A DNA stretch of 10,904 nt from Actinomycetes bacterium (GCA_021808425.1 JAKBBS010000110.1:1-10904); one strand, 5' to 3'; counted from the first letter of the stretch, positions 1 to 7,220 are shown. Made by a program: numbers and translations. The notes: generated by a model not told the origin, from the sequence alone.

Positions 1-153
1 CTCGTCGGGGCCGACTACGAGCAGCGCTGCCGAGCCGGTGAACCCGGTCAGGTAGCGGATGTTCGTCAAGGAAGTGACCAAGAGGGCCGAAATTTCTTCT
101 AGCTCCCCTCGGAGGGCAGCGAGTCGCGAGGAGACGGCCATCGGTTCCATCAT
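1..153 (-). CDS. Xaa-Pro aminopeptidase (M24 family), N-terminal fragment cut by window edge
   Basis: The minus-strand frame is open from an ATG at 153 to the left edge and gives 51 residues. It contains RLAALRGELEE, then ALLVTSLTNIRYLTGFTGSA (residues 23-42). That pattern is characteristic of the creatinase/prolidase N-terminal domain of PepP/PepQ peptidases, which remove the N-terminal residue before proline. The metal-binding catalytic domain lies outside the window. An in-frame TAA at 177-175 limits the start. ATG 153, ATG 150, ATG 141 and GTG 159 are all possible and no strong ribosome site separates them. It is divergent from pilD with about 54 bp between starts. In many Actinomycetota and Firmicutes this peptidase lies near aroC/aroB and efp, which fits here. 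The family call is firm; PepP versus PepQ is not decided. Confidence 0.85.
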   Translation of the reverse strand, partial: MMEPMAVSSRLAALRGELEEISALLVTSLTNIRYLTGFTGSAALLVVGPDE

Positions 154-195
154 GGGCACCCACAGTAACCCCGATTACAGTGTTCACGTGAGGGC

Positions 196-201
196 AAGGA
201 G
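196..201 (+). promoter_or_regulatory. Ribosome binding site of the prepilin peptidase gene
   Basis: AAGGAG lies 6 bases before the GTG at 208. It supports GTG 208 as the start; the first residues from there already form the first membrane helix of the prepilin peptidase family. Confidence 0.7.
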
Positions 202-207
202 CGTCCT

Positions 208-972
208 GTGACCGTACTGCTCGTCGTCGCCGCCGGCCTTTACGGGCTGGTCATCGGCTCGTTCCTCAACGTGGTGATCCACCGGGTGCCGCTACACCAG
301 TCGGTGGTGCGGCCACCCTCTGCGTGCCCGTCATGTCAGAGCCGCATAGCCCCCTTCGACAACATCCCTCTCTTGTCGTGGCTGGTCCTGCGCGGTCGTT
401 GCCGGTCGTGCTCGGCGCCGATCTCGGCGCGCTACCCGGCCGTGGAGGCGCTCACAGCCCTGGTGTTCGTCGCCACGGCGCTGCGCTTCGGTTGGAGTGC
501 GACACTGCCGGCCGAGATCATCTTCGTTGCTGGACTGATCACGCTCTCGTTCATCGACTACGACCATCTCCTTCTGCCCAAAGTGGTCGTATACCCGCTG
601 GGGCTTCTGGTGCTGGCGGGGCTGGTCGTAGCTGCGGGGGTGGACGGAAGCTGGCACAGGCTCGCTATCGCCTTGGTCTGCGCCAGCGTCGAGTTCGGGC
701 TTCTGTTCGCTATCAATGCCGCCAGCCCCCGCTCGCTCGGCTTCGGCGACGTCCGCTTCGGGCCTGTGATCGCCCTCGCCCTCGGTTGGCTCGGCTGGCG
801 GTATGCGCTGATCGGTTTCTTCGCCGCGAACCTGCTCGGCGCCCTAGTCGGGATGGCGCTGATCCTGGCGCACAAGGCGGGACGACGGACGCCGATCCCC
901 TTCGGGGTGTTCCTGTCGGCCGGGGCGTTCCTCGCCCTGATGGTCGGTAGCGCCGTCCACTATCCGGCCTAG
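208..972 (+). CDS. pilD: Prepilin peptidase / N-methyltransferase (PilD, A24 family)
   Basis: This 254-residue integral membrane protein cleaves the leader of type IV prepilins after the conserved Gly and, in full-length enzymes such as this, N-methylates the new N-terminus. Visible in order: a first helix with GSFLNVVIHRVP (17-28); the N-terminal domain with two CxxC zinc pairs, C40/C43 and C65/C68, and ISARYP/VE (72-80); then the peptidase core with catalytic aspartates in FIDYDH (D117) and GFGD (D181). A TPIPFG motif near the C-terminus is typical of the family. Length is normal. The GTG start has a good AAGGAG site. It is the only plus-strand gene here, away from the other pil genes but in the same locus, and its likely substrate is the pilin at 7432-7977. 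Both catalytic Asp and all four Cys are present, so it should be active. Confidence 0.96.
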   Translation: MTVLLVVAAGLYGLVIGSFLNVVIHRVPLHQSVVRPPSACPSCQSRIAPFDNIPLLSWLVLRGRCRSCSAPISARYPAVEALTALVFVATALRFGWSATLPAEIIFVAGLITLSFIDYDHLLLPKVVVYPLGLLVLAGLVVAAGVDGSWHRLAIALVCASVEFGLLFAINAASPRSLGFGDVRFGPVIALALGWLGWRYALIGFFAANLLGALVGMALILAHKAGRRTPIPFGVFLSAGAFLALMVGSAVHYPA

Positions 973-995
973 GCTTAGGGCGCGTTCGGCGTCGG

Positions 996-1009
996 GGACT
1001 TCGAAGTCC
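996..1009. terminator. Short palindrome between two convergent genes, possible bidirectional terminator
   Basis: GGACTTCGAAGTCC is a perfect 14-bp palindrome (stem GGACT/AGTCC around TCGA). It sits in the 44-bp gap where pilD (plus) and the membrane protein gene (minus) converge. There is no T-tract on either side and the stem is short, so termination is a guess from position. Confidence 0.25.
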
Positions 1010-1016
1010 GGGAACG

Positions 1017-2324
1017 TCAGCGGCTTTGCAGGGCCGTCAGGTTCTTGGGGACCCGAGAAGCGAACCTGTCGGCGACGCTTCGCACGATCCCTCCGATCTT
1101 CCCGGGGGGTGCGAGGCACCCGAAGCAGAGGGCACCCGTGGCGACAACCACCGCCATTTCAAGTGCAGGGGGGACCAGACCAGCGACATAGCTGCCACCT
1201 GAGCTTACGTAGAGGAGAAACGAGGCAACGCAGAGAACGACGAAGCGCTTCGGGTTGCCGTCCGTCTTGATGGCACCGAGAAGCAACAGCAGCACTATCG
1301 CGGGGCCCCAGTAGTACGGCCAGTACTCCACCTCGAAGAAGGTGCGGGCGAACATCGAAACGCCCACCGCGAAGACGACGGCGTGAGGATCTCTGCGGTT
1401 GCGAACCGCCCACGCTGCCGCTAGCGCAACGACTACTGCGAGGGACCGGGTAGTGGAGCCGGTTACCATCTCCTGCTTGCCATAGACCGTCGAGATGTAA
1501 AAGTGCGATGCAAGACCCCACCAGGGAAGGTGCTGGCCGGTGTTGGGCATGGGCTGGCGGAGCATATCCGTTGCCGCTTGGTGGAAGTCGATCGCTAGCA
1601 GCAGGAGGCCGAGCAGGGCCGGGGCGAGCCCGGCTCGGATAGCGGTGCGCACCCGCAGCCCTGGCGGTGATGCGGCAACGAGGACCGGCAACGCGAGGCC
1701 GGCCCAAGTCTGTAGCAGGATCGCAATCGACAAGGTGAGGGCTGCGCCGATCGGCCGTCCCCGCAACAGCAAAGCAACGCTGAAGCACGTCAAGGCCAGG
1801 GCGAGCAGGTCCTCGGGATGCCCGGCTACGCCGGGCGTCGGACCTACCAGAAAGACTGCAATCGCGAACGTTATGAAACGTCGGCGCCTTGTCGGCACGT
1901 GGATGGTGTCCGCGAGGTAGTCCACGCCGAGCACCGCAGTCGCCGCGCACAGGAAGAAGAACGGTCCACTTACCAGCCACATGGAGGGCTTGGCTAGGTC
2001 CAACGGGTATCCCGTGACGAGCCCGAGATGGCCGGCAAGGGCTACGACCGGCGCGTACAGGTAGATGAAGCCTGGCAGTGCAGCAAACCACGGGTTGGCG
2101 TGATAGACGTACCCGGGACCCCCGTTCCACGCGTACTGCGCTGCGTGGGTGGTGGTCCAGACGTCCTGGTTCGCGAGCCACTCGTGGGGTACGCCGGCCA
2201 CATACGGCAAACCGAAGCTCATCCATGCGCAGACGGCCACGCCCAGGACGTACATGAGGGCAGCCCAACGCCACTGCCCCCAATGTAAAGTCTGCCTGTC
2301 GCCGCTCCACGACTCCGAGTCCAT
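1017..2324 (-). CDS. Polytopic membrane protein of unknown function, GT-C glycosyltransferase-like
   Basis: The 435-residue product has about 11-12 hydrophobic segments (for example 21-40, 82-102, 117-135, 193-216, 231-247, 338-352, 361-380, 385-404). A polar first external loop (41-80) contains NQDVW (D54) and is rich in Trp and Tyr. GHPEDLLALAL (168-178) and EYWPYYWG (333-340) also stand out. A first helix followed by an acidic-residue loop and many helices resembles GT-C-fold, lipid-linked-sugar glycosyltransferases (GT87/DUF2029-like). I cannot confirm family membership and see no definite catalytic motif. The start at ATG 2324 has no clear ribosome site; Met24 is a possible alternative. 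It lies 96 bp downstream of aroB on the same strand and converges with pilD. A role in pilin or envelope glycosylation would suit the location, but this is inference only. Confidence 0.6.
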   Translation of the reverse strand: MDSESWSGDRQTLHWGQWRWAALMYVLGVAVCAWMSFGLPYVAGVPHEWLANQDVWTTTHAAQYAWNGGPGYVYHANPWFAALPGFIYLYAPVVALAGHLGLVTGYPLDLAKPSMWLVSGPFFFLCAATAVLGVDYLADTIHVPTRRRRFITFAIAVFLVGPTPGVAGHPEDLLALALTCFSVALLLRGRPIGAALTLSIAILLQTWAGLALPVLVAASPPGLRVRTAIRAGLAPALLGLLLLAIDFHQAATDMLRQPMPNTGQHLPWWGLASHFYISTVYGKQEMVTGSTTRSLAVVVALAAAWAVRNRRDPHAVVFAVGVSMFARTFFEVEYWPYYWGPAIVLLLLLGAIKTDGNPKRFVVLCVASFLLYVSSGGSYVAGLVPPALEMAVVVATGALCFGCLAPPGKIGGIVRSVADRFASRVPKNLTALQSR

Positions 2325-2420
2325 ATGAACATATCGGACAAGCGGGTCGGGGAGCTTGAGTGACAGAGTAGGTGGCTGAGCTGGGATCTGGCACCCGGCC
2401 GCGTCTTGCTACTTGAGGCT

Positions 2421-3458
2421 CTAGGCGAGGAACTCGCCGAGTTCTGCAGCTACGACATCCGCCGGCACCTCGCCGACAACTTCCAACCCACGCGGACCGT
2501 CGAGAACGAACGTGAGCTGGCCGCCGGCGGCCTTCTTGTCGCGTCGCATGAGTTCGACGAGCTCGCCAGTTCGATGCGTCCGCTCCGGCCGTACAGGGAG
2601 CCCGTAGTCTGCAACGGTCTTCTCGTGCAGGGCAACCCTCGGAGAGTCGATTCGGCCGAGGCGATGAGCGAGGCGAGCCGCGAAGATCATCCCGATGCCG
2701 ACTGCCTCCCCGTGAGCAAGGTCGTAGTCGCCGGCTGTCTCCAGAGCGTGACCGAGCGTATGGCCGTAGTTGAGCAACGCCCGGCGTCCCGCCTCGCGTT
2801 CATCGGCGCCCACGAAACTCGCTTTGGACTCGACGCAAGCAGCCACCGCCTCGTGTATGGTCATGCCTGGTAGGTCCGCGACTCCGAGGAAGCGGTATTT
2901 GGCCATCTCCCCGAGGCCGCTGCGCATCTCGCGTTGTGGGAGCGTGTCGAGCGTGTCGATGTCACAGATAACTGCTGAGGGCTGCCAGAAGGCGCCGACG
3001 AGGTTCTTGCCTTCTGGAAGGTTCACGCCGGTCTTGCCACCCACCGCGGCATCGATCTGACAAAGAAGTGTCGTGGCGACATGGATGACCGCCACCCCTC
3101 TGTGATAGACCGCGGCAGCGAAGCCGCCAACGTCGGTGACGACACCACCCCCGACTGCGACGACGACATCTCCGCGATGTAAACCCCACTCGGCGAAACC
3201 CCGGCAGAGCATCCCGACGCTGTCGAGGGACTTGGCCTCCTCGCCGTCGCCGAGAAAGAACATCTTCTGGTCGACGCCGCACTCGACGTCCCATGGAATG
3301 TTCGCCTGGGTGACAACCGCTGCTTTTCGCGCCGCGCCCGGGATCAAACTGGCGAGACTTCGCCTCGCTCCAGCGCCGACCATGACCGGGTAGGCGCGCT
3401 CCCCAAGGTCGACGCGCACCTCCCTAATCTCGGCACCACCCAGGCTGACAGAAGTCAA
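2421..3458 (-). CDS. aroB: 3-dehydroquinate synthase (AroB)
   Basis: AroB converts DAHP to 3-dehydroquinate, the second step of the shikimate pathway, using NAD and a divalent metal in the cytoplasm. The 345 residues show the NAD-binding GGGVVTDVGGFAAAVYHRG (103-121), then TTLLCQIDAAVGGKTGVN (129-146), GLGEMAKY (181-188), LNYGHTLGHALE (229-240) and HGEAVGIGM (249-257). The metal ligands are readable as E184, H233 and H249; the last two are 16 residues apart as in characterised enzymes. A128 stands where most family members have Pro before TTLL, probably neutral. The start is a TTG at 3458 whose last two bases form the aroC TGA (TTGA overlap), with AGGGG 4 bases upstream inside aroC, so translation is probably coupled. 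Length is slightly short of the usual ~360. The shikimate kinase gene often found between aroC and aroB is absent. Confidence 0.96.
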   Translation of the reverse strand: MTSVSLGGAEIREVRVDLGERAYPVMVGAGARRSLASLIPGAARKAAVVTQANIPWDVECGVDQKMFFLGDGEEAKSLDSVGMLCRGFAEWGLHRGDVVVAVGGGVVTDVGGFAAAVYHRGVAVIHVATTLLCQIDAAVGGKTGVNLPEGKNLVGAFWQPSAVICDIDTLDTLPQREMRSGLGEMAKYRFLGVADLPGMTIHEAVAACVESKASFVGADEREAGRRALLNYGHTLGHALETAGDYDLAHGEAVGIGMIFAARLAHRLGRIDSPRVALHEKTVADYGLPVRPERTHRTGELVELMRRDKKAAGGQLTFVLDGPRGLEVVGEVPADVVAAELGEFLA

Positions 3459-4645
3459 ATCGCCCCTGCGGCTGCGACATCCACCGATCCGGATTGGATG
3501 GCAGCCTGGTAGGCCGCGAAGTTCCTGGCGAACTCAGCGACGGAATCACCCCCGAACTTTCGTAGCGCCTCCCCGGCAAGCACGAGCGCCAACATCGTCT
3601 CGGCGACGACGCCCATGGCGGGAACTGCCGTAACGTCGGTGCGCTCCTTGAATGACACAGTTTCTTCCTTGGTCACCACGTCGACTGTCTTCAGAACCGG
3701 ACGGTTCAAAGTTGCCAGCGGCTTCATCGCCACACGTACGACCACCGGTTCACCGTTTGTGATCCCGCCCTCGATACCTCCGCCTCGGTTCGTGTCACGT
3801 CGATAGTCCGCTGAAGTCGCGTCCCACGAGATCGCGTCGTGAGCTTGCGATCCACGCCGTCCCGCCGCCTCGAGAGCGTCTCCCACCTCGACGCCTTTCA
3901 CCGCCTGGATGCTAAGCATCGCCTGGCCGAGAAGGCCGTCGAGCTTGCGGTCCCAGTGCACATGACTGCCGAGGCCGACGGGAACCCCGTACGCGATCAC
4001 CTCTACCACGCCGCCGAGAGAATCACCGACCTTCGCCGCAGCCTTGATCTGAGCGACCATCGCCTCGCCGCCTTCGGCGTCAAAGCAGCGGACCTCGGAT
4101 TCATCGACTCTGCCGAGGTCTCCGGGTCCAGGCCGTAGGCCTTGCGGCGCCCGAGCTTCGCCGATCTGGACGACGTGGCTCACGATGCTCACCCCGATCT
4201 CGGCGAGGAGGGCCTTAGCAACAGCCCCCGCCGCCACCCGTGCGGCGGTCTCGCGCGCTGAGGCGCGTTCGAGCACGTTCCTTGCGTCGTCGAAGCCGTA
4301 TTTCTGCATTCCGGGCAGGTCGGCGTGCCCGGGGCGCGGCTGGTGAAGTGGTTTGGCGGTGACCCCGGGTTCGGGCGACATCTCCTCAGTCCATTTCGGC
4401 CACTCGCTGTTGGCGATCTCAATGGCAATCGGCGAGCCGAGCGTCAAGCCATGACGGAGGCCGGCAAGCAAGGTCAGCTCATCCGCCTCGAAGCGCATCC
4501 TCGGTCCCCGCCCGAAGCCGAGCCGTCGACGGCCGAGCTCCGCGCCGACCATGTCAGATGTCAGGCTCAAGCCGGCGGGTACGCCCTCGACGATGACGAC
4601 GAGACCTTTCCCGTGAGATTCACCGGCGGTCAGAAAGCGCAGCAC
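3455..4645 (-). CDS. aroC: Chorismate synthase (AroC)
   Basis: AroC converts 5-enolpyruvylshikimate-3-phosphate to chorismate using reduced FMN, the last step of the shikimate pathway. The 396 residues carry the expected signatures: LRFLTAGESHG at the N-terminus (H11), GFGRGPRM (43-50), EWPKW (81-85), RPGHADLPGMQKYGF (104-118) with the second conserved His, LERASARETAARVA (125-138), NRGGGIEGGITNGEP (286-300) and RTDVTAVPA (335-343). The N-terminus matches the family exactly from the GTG at 4645, so this start is well placed, although no good Shine-Dalgarno sequence precedes it. It lies 69 bp after the PilP-like gene on the same strand and overlaps aroB by four bases, so it may be read from the pil operon, from its own promoter, or both. 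Nothing suggests loss of function. Confidence 0.97.
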   Translation of the reverse strand: MLRFLTAGESHGKGLVVIVEGVPAGLSLTSDMVGAELGRRRLGFGRGPRMRFEADELTLLAGLRHGLTLGSPIAIEIANSEWPKWTEEMSPEPGVTAKPLHQPRPGHADLPGMQKYGFDDARNVLERASARETAARVAAGAVAKALLAEIGVSIVSHVVQIGEARAPQGLRPGPGDLGRVDESEVRCFDAEGGEAMVAQIKAAAKVGDSLGGVVEVIAYGVPVGLGSHVHWDRKLDGLLGQAMLSIQAVKGVEVGDALEAAGRRGSQAHDAISWDATSADYRRDTNRGGGIEGGITNGEPVVVRVAMKPLATLNRPVLKTVDVVTKEETVSFKERTDVTAVPAMGVVAETMLALVLAGEALRKFGGDSVAEFARNFAAYQAAIQSGSVDVAAAGAI

Positions 4646-4692
4646 GTCGGGCTAGCGTAGTCGCCTCGACCGCCGTTGAGCGTCGGAGACGA

Positions 4693-4709
4693 CCCCCGGC
4701 AGCCGGAGG
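4693..4709 (-). other. GC-rich hairpin between the pil and aro gene blocks
   Basis: On the minus strand, CCTCCGG and CCGGGGG pair around a CTG loop (7 bp including one G-U pair). The hairpin starts 5 bases after the stop of the PilP-like gene and ends 47 bases before the aroC start. There is no U-tract, so it may be a weak terminator, an mRNA processing site, or chance in GC-rich DNA. Confidence 0.3.
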
Positions 4710-4714
4710 TGTGT

Positions 4715-4969
4715 TCAGCCGCCGAATGGATCCCTGCTGCTAATCGGGAGGCCGCCTGGGATGGTGGTGGTCGTCGAAGCCGCTGGGACCGCTTTGGGAG
4801 CTACCGTCTTCACCGCGACCGGCGGGCTTACCGCCGCAGGCGTGCCCTGGCCGTGGTGTAGCTCCTTTGTCCACACGACATAGCCAGCGACGGCTATCAG
4901 TACCGTCAGCAGGATGACCGTGGCGTACTTCCGCCAGGTGGGGATTGGGGACCTAGTCGAGTCGATCAT
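4715..4969 (-). CDS. Small single-pass membrane protein ending in RDPF, probable minimal PilP-like protein
   Basis: The 84 residues comprise a short cytoplasmic N-terminus (1-14), one transmembrane helix (about 15-33), an Ala/Pro/Val linker with a TTTT stretch (67-70), and a C-terminal end SRDPFGG. From memory of the family, PilP proteins have a membrane anchor, a flexible linker and an RDPF-type motif just before a beta-domain that contacts the secretin PilQ. Here the protein stops right after that motif, and only 69 bp remain before aroC, so no frameshifted remainder exists. The start ATG 4969 has GGAG 7 bases upstream and follows pilO after a 14-bp gap. Gene order (pilM-N, O, this, aro) puts it exactly where pilP sits in Proteobacteria. 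The PilP assignment is inference from position and motif. It could instead be a lineage-specific partner of PilO. Confidence 0.6.
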   Translation of the reverse strand: MIDSTRSPIPTWRKYATVILLTVLIAVAGYVVWTKELHHGQGTPAAVSPPVAVKTVAPKAVPAASTTTTIPGGLPISSRDPFGG

Positions 4970-4983
4970 CTGTCAGCTCCGGA

Positions 4984-5547
4984 TCATGGTGCGTAGAAAA
5001 CTTCGGTGGACATCGAGGAGGTCAGCTGGCCACCTTGCGCCGAGGTGATCGACACGCTTTCGATGACCAAGCTCCGCTGAAGCCCGGCGAGGCCCGACAG
5101 GAAATTGGTCAGCTGCGGATACGTCCCGGTGGCCGACATGATTATCGAAATCTTCTGGAGACCGCTCGGAGCGGCGTTGGGGGCAGCGGCCTGGCTGGTA
5201 GTTGCCGGCCGGGGAGGACTCGGGCTAACTGTGGTCAGCTGCGTCCCTGTCGACGTGGCTAGAGCATGCAGCTGATCCAGAAGCGCCCGAAGATTAGGTG
5301 TCGTCGGAAGTGCACCGTCGAGACTGGCAAGTTTGACCTTGTCGGCGGGGATCTGGGCTTCGAGAGCCTGTAGTGAACCGACCTGCGCATCGAGCTTCTT
5401 TATTTGCGCGGCGGCAGCGTTGTAGGCCTTGTGCGCAGCGTTTATCTTTGCCGACGAGGGTCGGTAGATCGCCAGGTACCAGGCGAACATGAGTACAACT
5501 ACGGCAGCCGCCGCTAGGCTGAACAGCCTTCTGGTGGGCATGTTCAT
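4984..5547 (-). CDS. pilO: PilO-like type IV pilus inner-membrane alignment protein
   Basis: PilO pairs with PilN in the membrane and links the cytoplasmic PilM ring to the rest of the T4P machine. The 187 residues show one N-terminal transmembrane helix (about 9-27), an Ala/Lys/Gln-rich coiled-coil stretch (32-75), the segment LPTTPNLRALLDQLHALA (80-97) typical of PilO, a Pro/Ala/Thr linker (107-128), and a C-terminal ferredoxin-like domain beginning LQKISIIMSATGTYPQLTNF (130-149). The start ATG overlaps the stop of the upstream PilM-PilN gene (ATGA), with AGGGAG 7 bases before it, so translation is probably coupled. Length is close to the usual ~200. The call rests on architecture and position because PilO sequences diverge strongly. 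Confidence 0.88.
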   Translation of the reverse strand: MNMPTRRLFSLAAAAVVVLMFAWYLAIYRPSSAKINAAHKAYNAAAAQIKKLDAQVGSLQALEAQIPADKVKLASLDGALPTTPNLRALLDQLHALATSTGTQLTTVSPSPPRPATTSQAAAPNAAPSGLQKISIIMSATGTYPQLTNFLSGLAGLQRSLVIESVSITSAQGGQLTSSMSTEVFYAP

Positions 5548-7220
5548 TTGGCTACTCCCTTTGATCGGGCGCTCTCGGCGACCGCCGTCACATTCGCCGA
5601 CGAGGAGAACGTGACAGCTCCGCCATTGGTCTTGACGTTGATGGACCCGACGTTGACGTCAGACAAGTCCGGGTCGCTCGTCAGCTCGGTCAGCCACTGC
5701 GACGCCGAGGGAAGACCCCCGGTGCCTGTGACCGCAAACGTCACCGTACCTGCCGAGGTCGATGGGGTCGCCCCCGAGGCCACCACAGTTCTCGTCCCAC
5801 TGAAGCTCGTGATGCTCAGCTGCGGCGGCAGAACGCCGGCGAACTGCCCGAGGAGGCGGACCCAGTCGACATCGCCCGACAGCGCCGTCGACTCGAGAGA
5901 GGCGCGCTTCAGCACCTTCGCGTGTATCGACGTGATCGCCTCGAGGTGCCCAACCTCGGCAGTCAACGCCGGGACTTTCGCGCTTTCGGCTCTAGCGGCA
6001 CTTTGAGCGTTGCTGACGGAGGCGAACTCGAAATAGCCCCCAACGGCGAGGGCAGCGATGGCAACGACGACACCGCCCATTGCGACAAAGGCGAGGCGCT
6101 TGGCTTTGCGTGCCGCCAGGACTTCCTCGGGGAGGATGGAGAGTCGGATGAGCGGGGCGTCGGTGGGCCACAGCGCCAGTCCGATTGCAGTGGCCGCCCC
6201 AGCCGAGATCGCCCGGAGCTGCTCGGCGTCGTAAGCGAGCGACGAACAGTCCAACGTGGCCAGCGGGTCAAACAGGCTGACTTCCACCGGAAGGTTCCCG
6301 CCTATCGACGCTGCAAGTCCGCTTGTGAGCGCCCCTCCTCCGGTGATGAGCAGCTTGTCGACATCGGAGTTGTTCGCCTGGGAGACGAAGAAGTCGATGG
6401 TCGCACGAATCTCCTCCGCGAGGTCGCGCATGTCCGTCGACATGACTTTGCGGGCCTGAGCGGAGAGCGTCGACACCTCGGGACCTGTGCCGCCCCGCTT
6501 CAGTCTCTCAGCGACGGCCAGTTCGACGTGCATGCGCTGGGATATCGTCTCGGTCAGGCGGGAACCGCCGACGGCGAGTGAGCGGATAAACCGCGGGACG
6601 CCGCCTTGGCGAACCCCGACTGTGGTGAGCTCAGCGCCGATGGCGACCACAACCTCGACCTTGGCTGTAGTAGCGAGGCCGGACGGCGGCTGCGGTACTG
6701 CCCTCATGAGCGCAAGCTGCGAGGCGTCCATCACAGTCGCCTGCAGCCCTGCGGCGGTGAGCACTTCGAGGTAGTTGTGCAGGACTTCGCGATGCGCTGC
6801 GACAAGCAGCACTCTTTGCGTCGACTTCCCGGCGGAATCCGTGACTGGATCTCCGAGGAAGCCGAAGTCGAAGCTGGCGTCGTCCATCGGGATCGGGATC
6901 AGCTCCTGGCCGTCGAATCGTAGGCTGGAGCGCGTCTCGTCGACATTCATGGCAGCAACTTCGGCTTGACGGACGAAGACCCTCGGACCCGAGACTCCGA
7001 GAACGACATTGGAACTCTTGAATCCCGTCTCGGCCCACAGCCTGCGCAGGACCTCGGCGACTCCGACCGGGTTGTTGATCTCGCCGTCGACGACGTAGCC
7101 TCGGGGAAGCCCGACCTGGCCGTAACGGCGCAGCGATCGGCGTCCGTCTCCCGAAACGACGACCTCGGCCGCCCGGATAGCGGACGAGCCGATGTCGAGT
7201 CCTATCGTCACCGACTCCAC
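5544..7220 (-). CDS. Natural PilM-PilN fusion, type IV pilus assembly platform
   Basis: Residues 1 to about 350 are PilM, an actin-like cytoplasmic ATP-binding protein: GLDIGSS (7-13, phosphate 1), AIGAELTTV (193-201, phosphate 2), VGGSRLTETI (217-226) and LLITGGGALTSGL (290-302, adenosine). Residues 357 to 558 are PilN: IRLSILPEE (358-366), basic RKAKR (371-375), one transmembrane helix (about 376-397), a periplasmic-side coil (400-440) and a ferredoxin-like domain (about 460-546). In most T4P these are two proteins and PilM grips a PilN N-terminal peptide of the form INLLP. Here that peptide region is the linker. The layout matches GspL of type II secretion. A193 replaces an Asp usual in the phosphate-2 motif, so ATP handling may differ. 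The GTG start has GGAGG 6 bases upstream. No internal stop or restart was seen at the junction, so it looks like a genuine single gene. Confidence 0.93.
   Translation of the reverse strand: MESVTIGLDIGSSAIRAAEVVVSGDGRRSLRRYGQVGLPRGYVVDGEINNPVGVAEVLRRLWAETGFKSSNVVLGVSGPRVFVRQAEVAAMNVDETRSSLRFDGQELIPIPMDDASFDFGFLGDPVTDSAGKSTQRVLLVAAHREVLHNYLEVLTAAGLQATVMDASQLALMRAVPQPPSGLATTAKVEVVVAIGAELTTVGVRQGGVPRFIRSLAVGGSRLTETISQRMHVELAVAERLKRGGTGPEVSTLSAQARKVMSTDMRDLAEEIRATIDFFVSQANNSDVDKLLITGGGALTSGLAASIGGNLPVEVSLFDPLATLDCSSLAYDAEQLRAISAGAATAIGLALWPTDAPLIRLSILPEEVLAARKAKRLAFVAMGGVVVAIAALAVGGYFEFASVSNAQSAARAESAKVPALTAEVGHLEAITSIHAKVLKRASLESTALSGDVDWVRLLGQFAGVLPPQLSITSFSGTRTVVASGATPSTSAGTVTFAVTGTGGLPSASQWLTELTSDPDLSDVNVGSINVKTNGGAVTFSSSANVTAVAESARSKGVAK

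Noticed and set aside
324..950. 208-codon open frame overlapping pilD on the same strand
   Set aside because: Out-of-frame shadow of pilD with Arg/Pro/Gly-rich content; pilD has all catalytic motifs.
4715..4969. Frameshifted full-length pilP
   Set aside because: Only 69 bp lie between its stop and aroC, too little for the missing beta-domain in any frame.
5922..6581. 219-codon plus-strand open frame inside the PilM-PilN gene
   Set aside because: Antisense shadow of a strongly supported gene in GC-rich DNA, with Arg/Gly/Asp-rich composition and no known motif.
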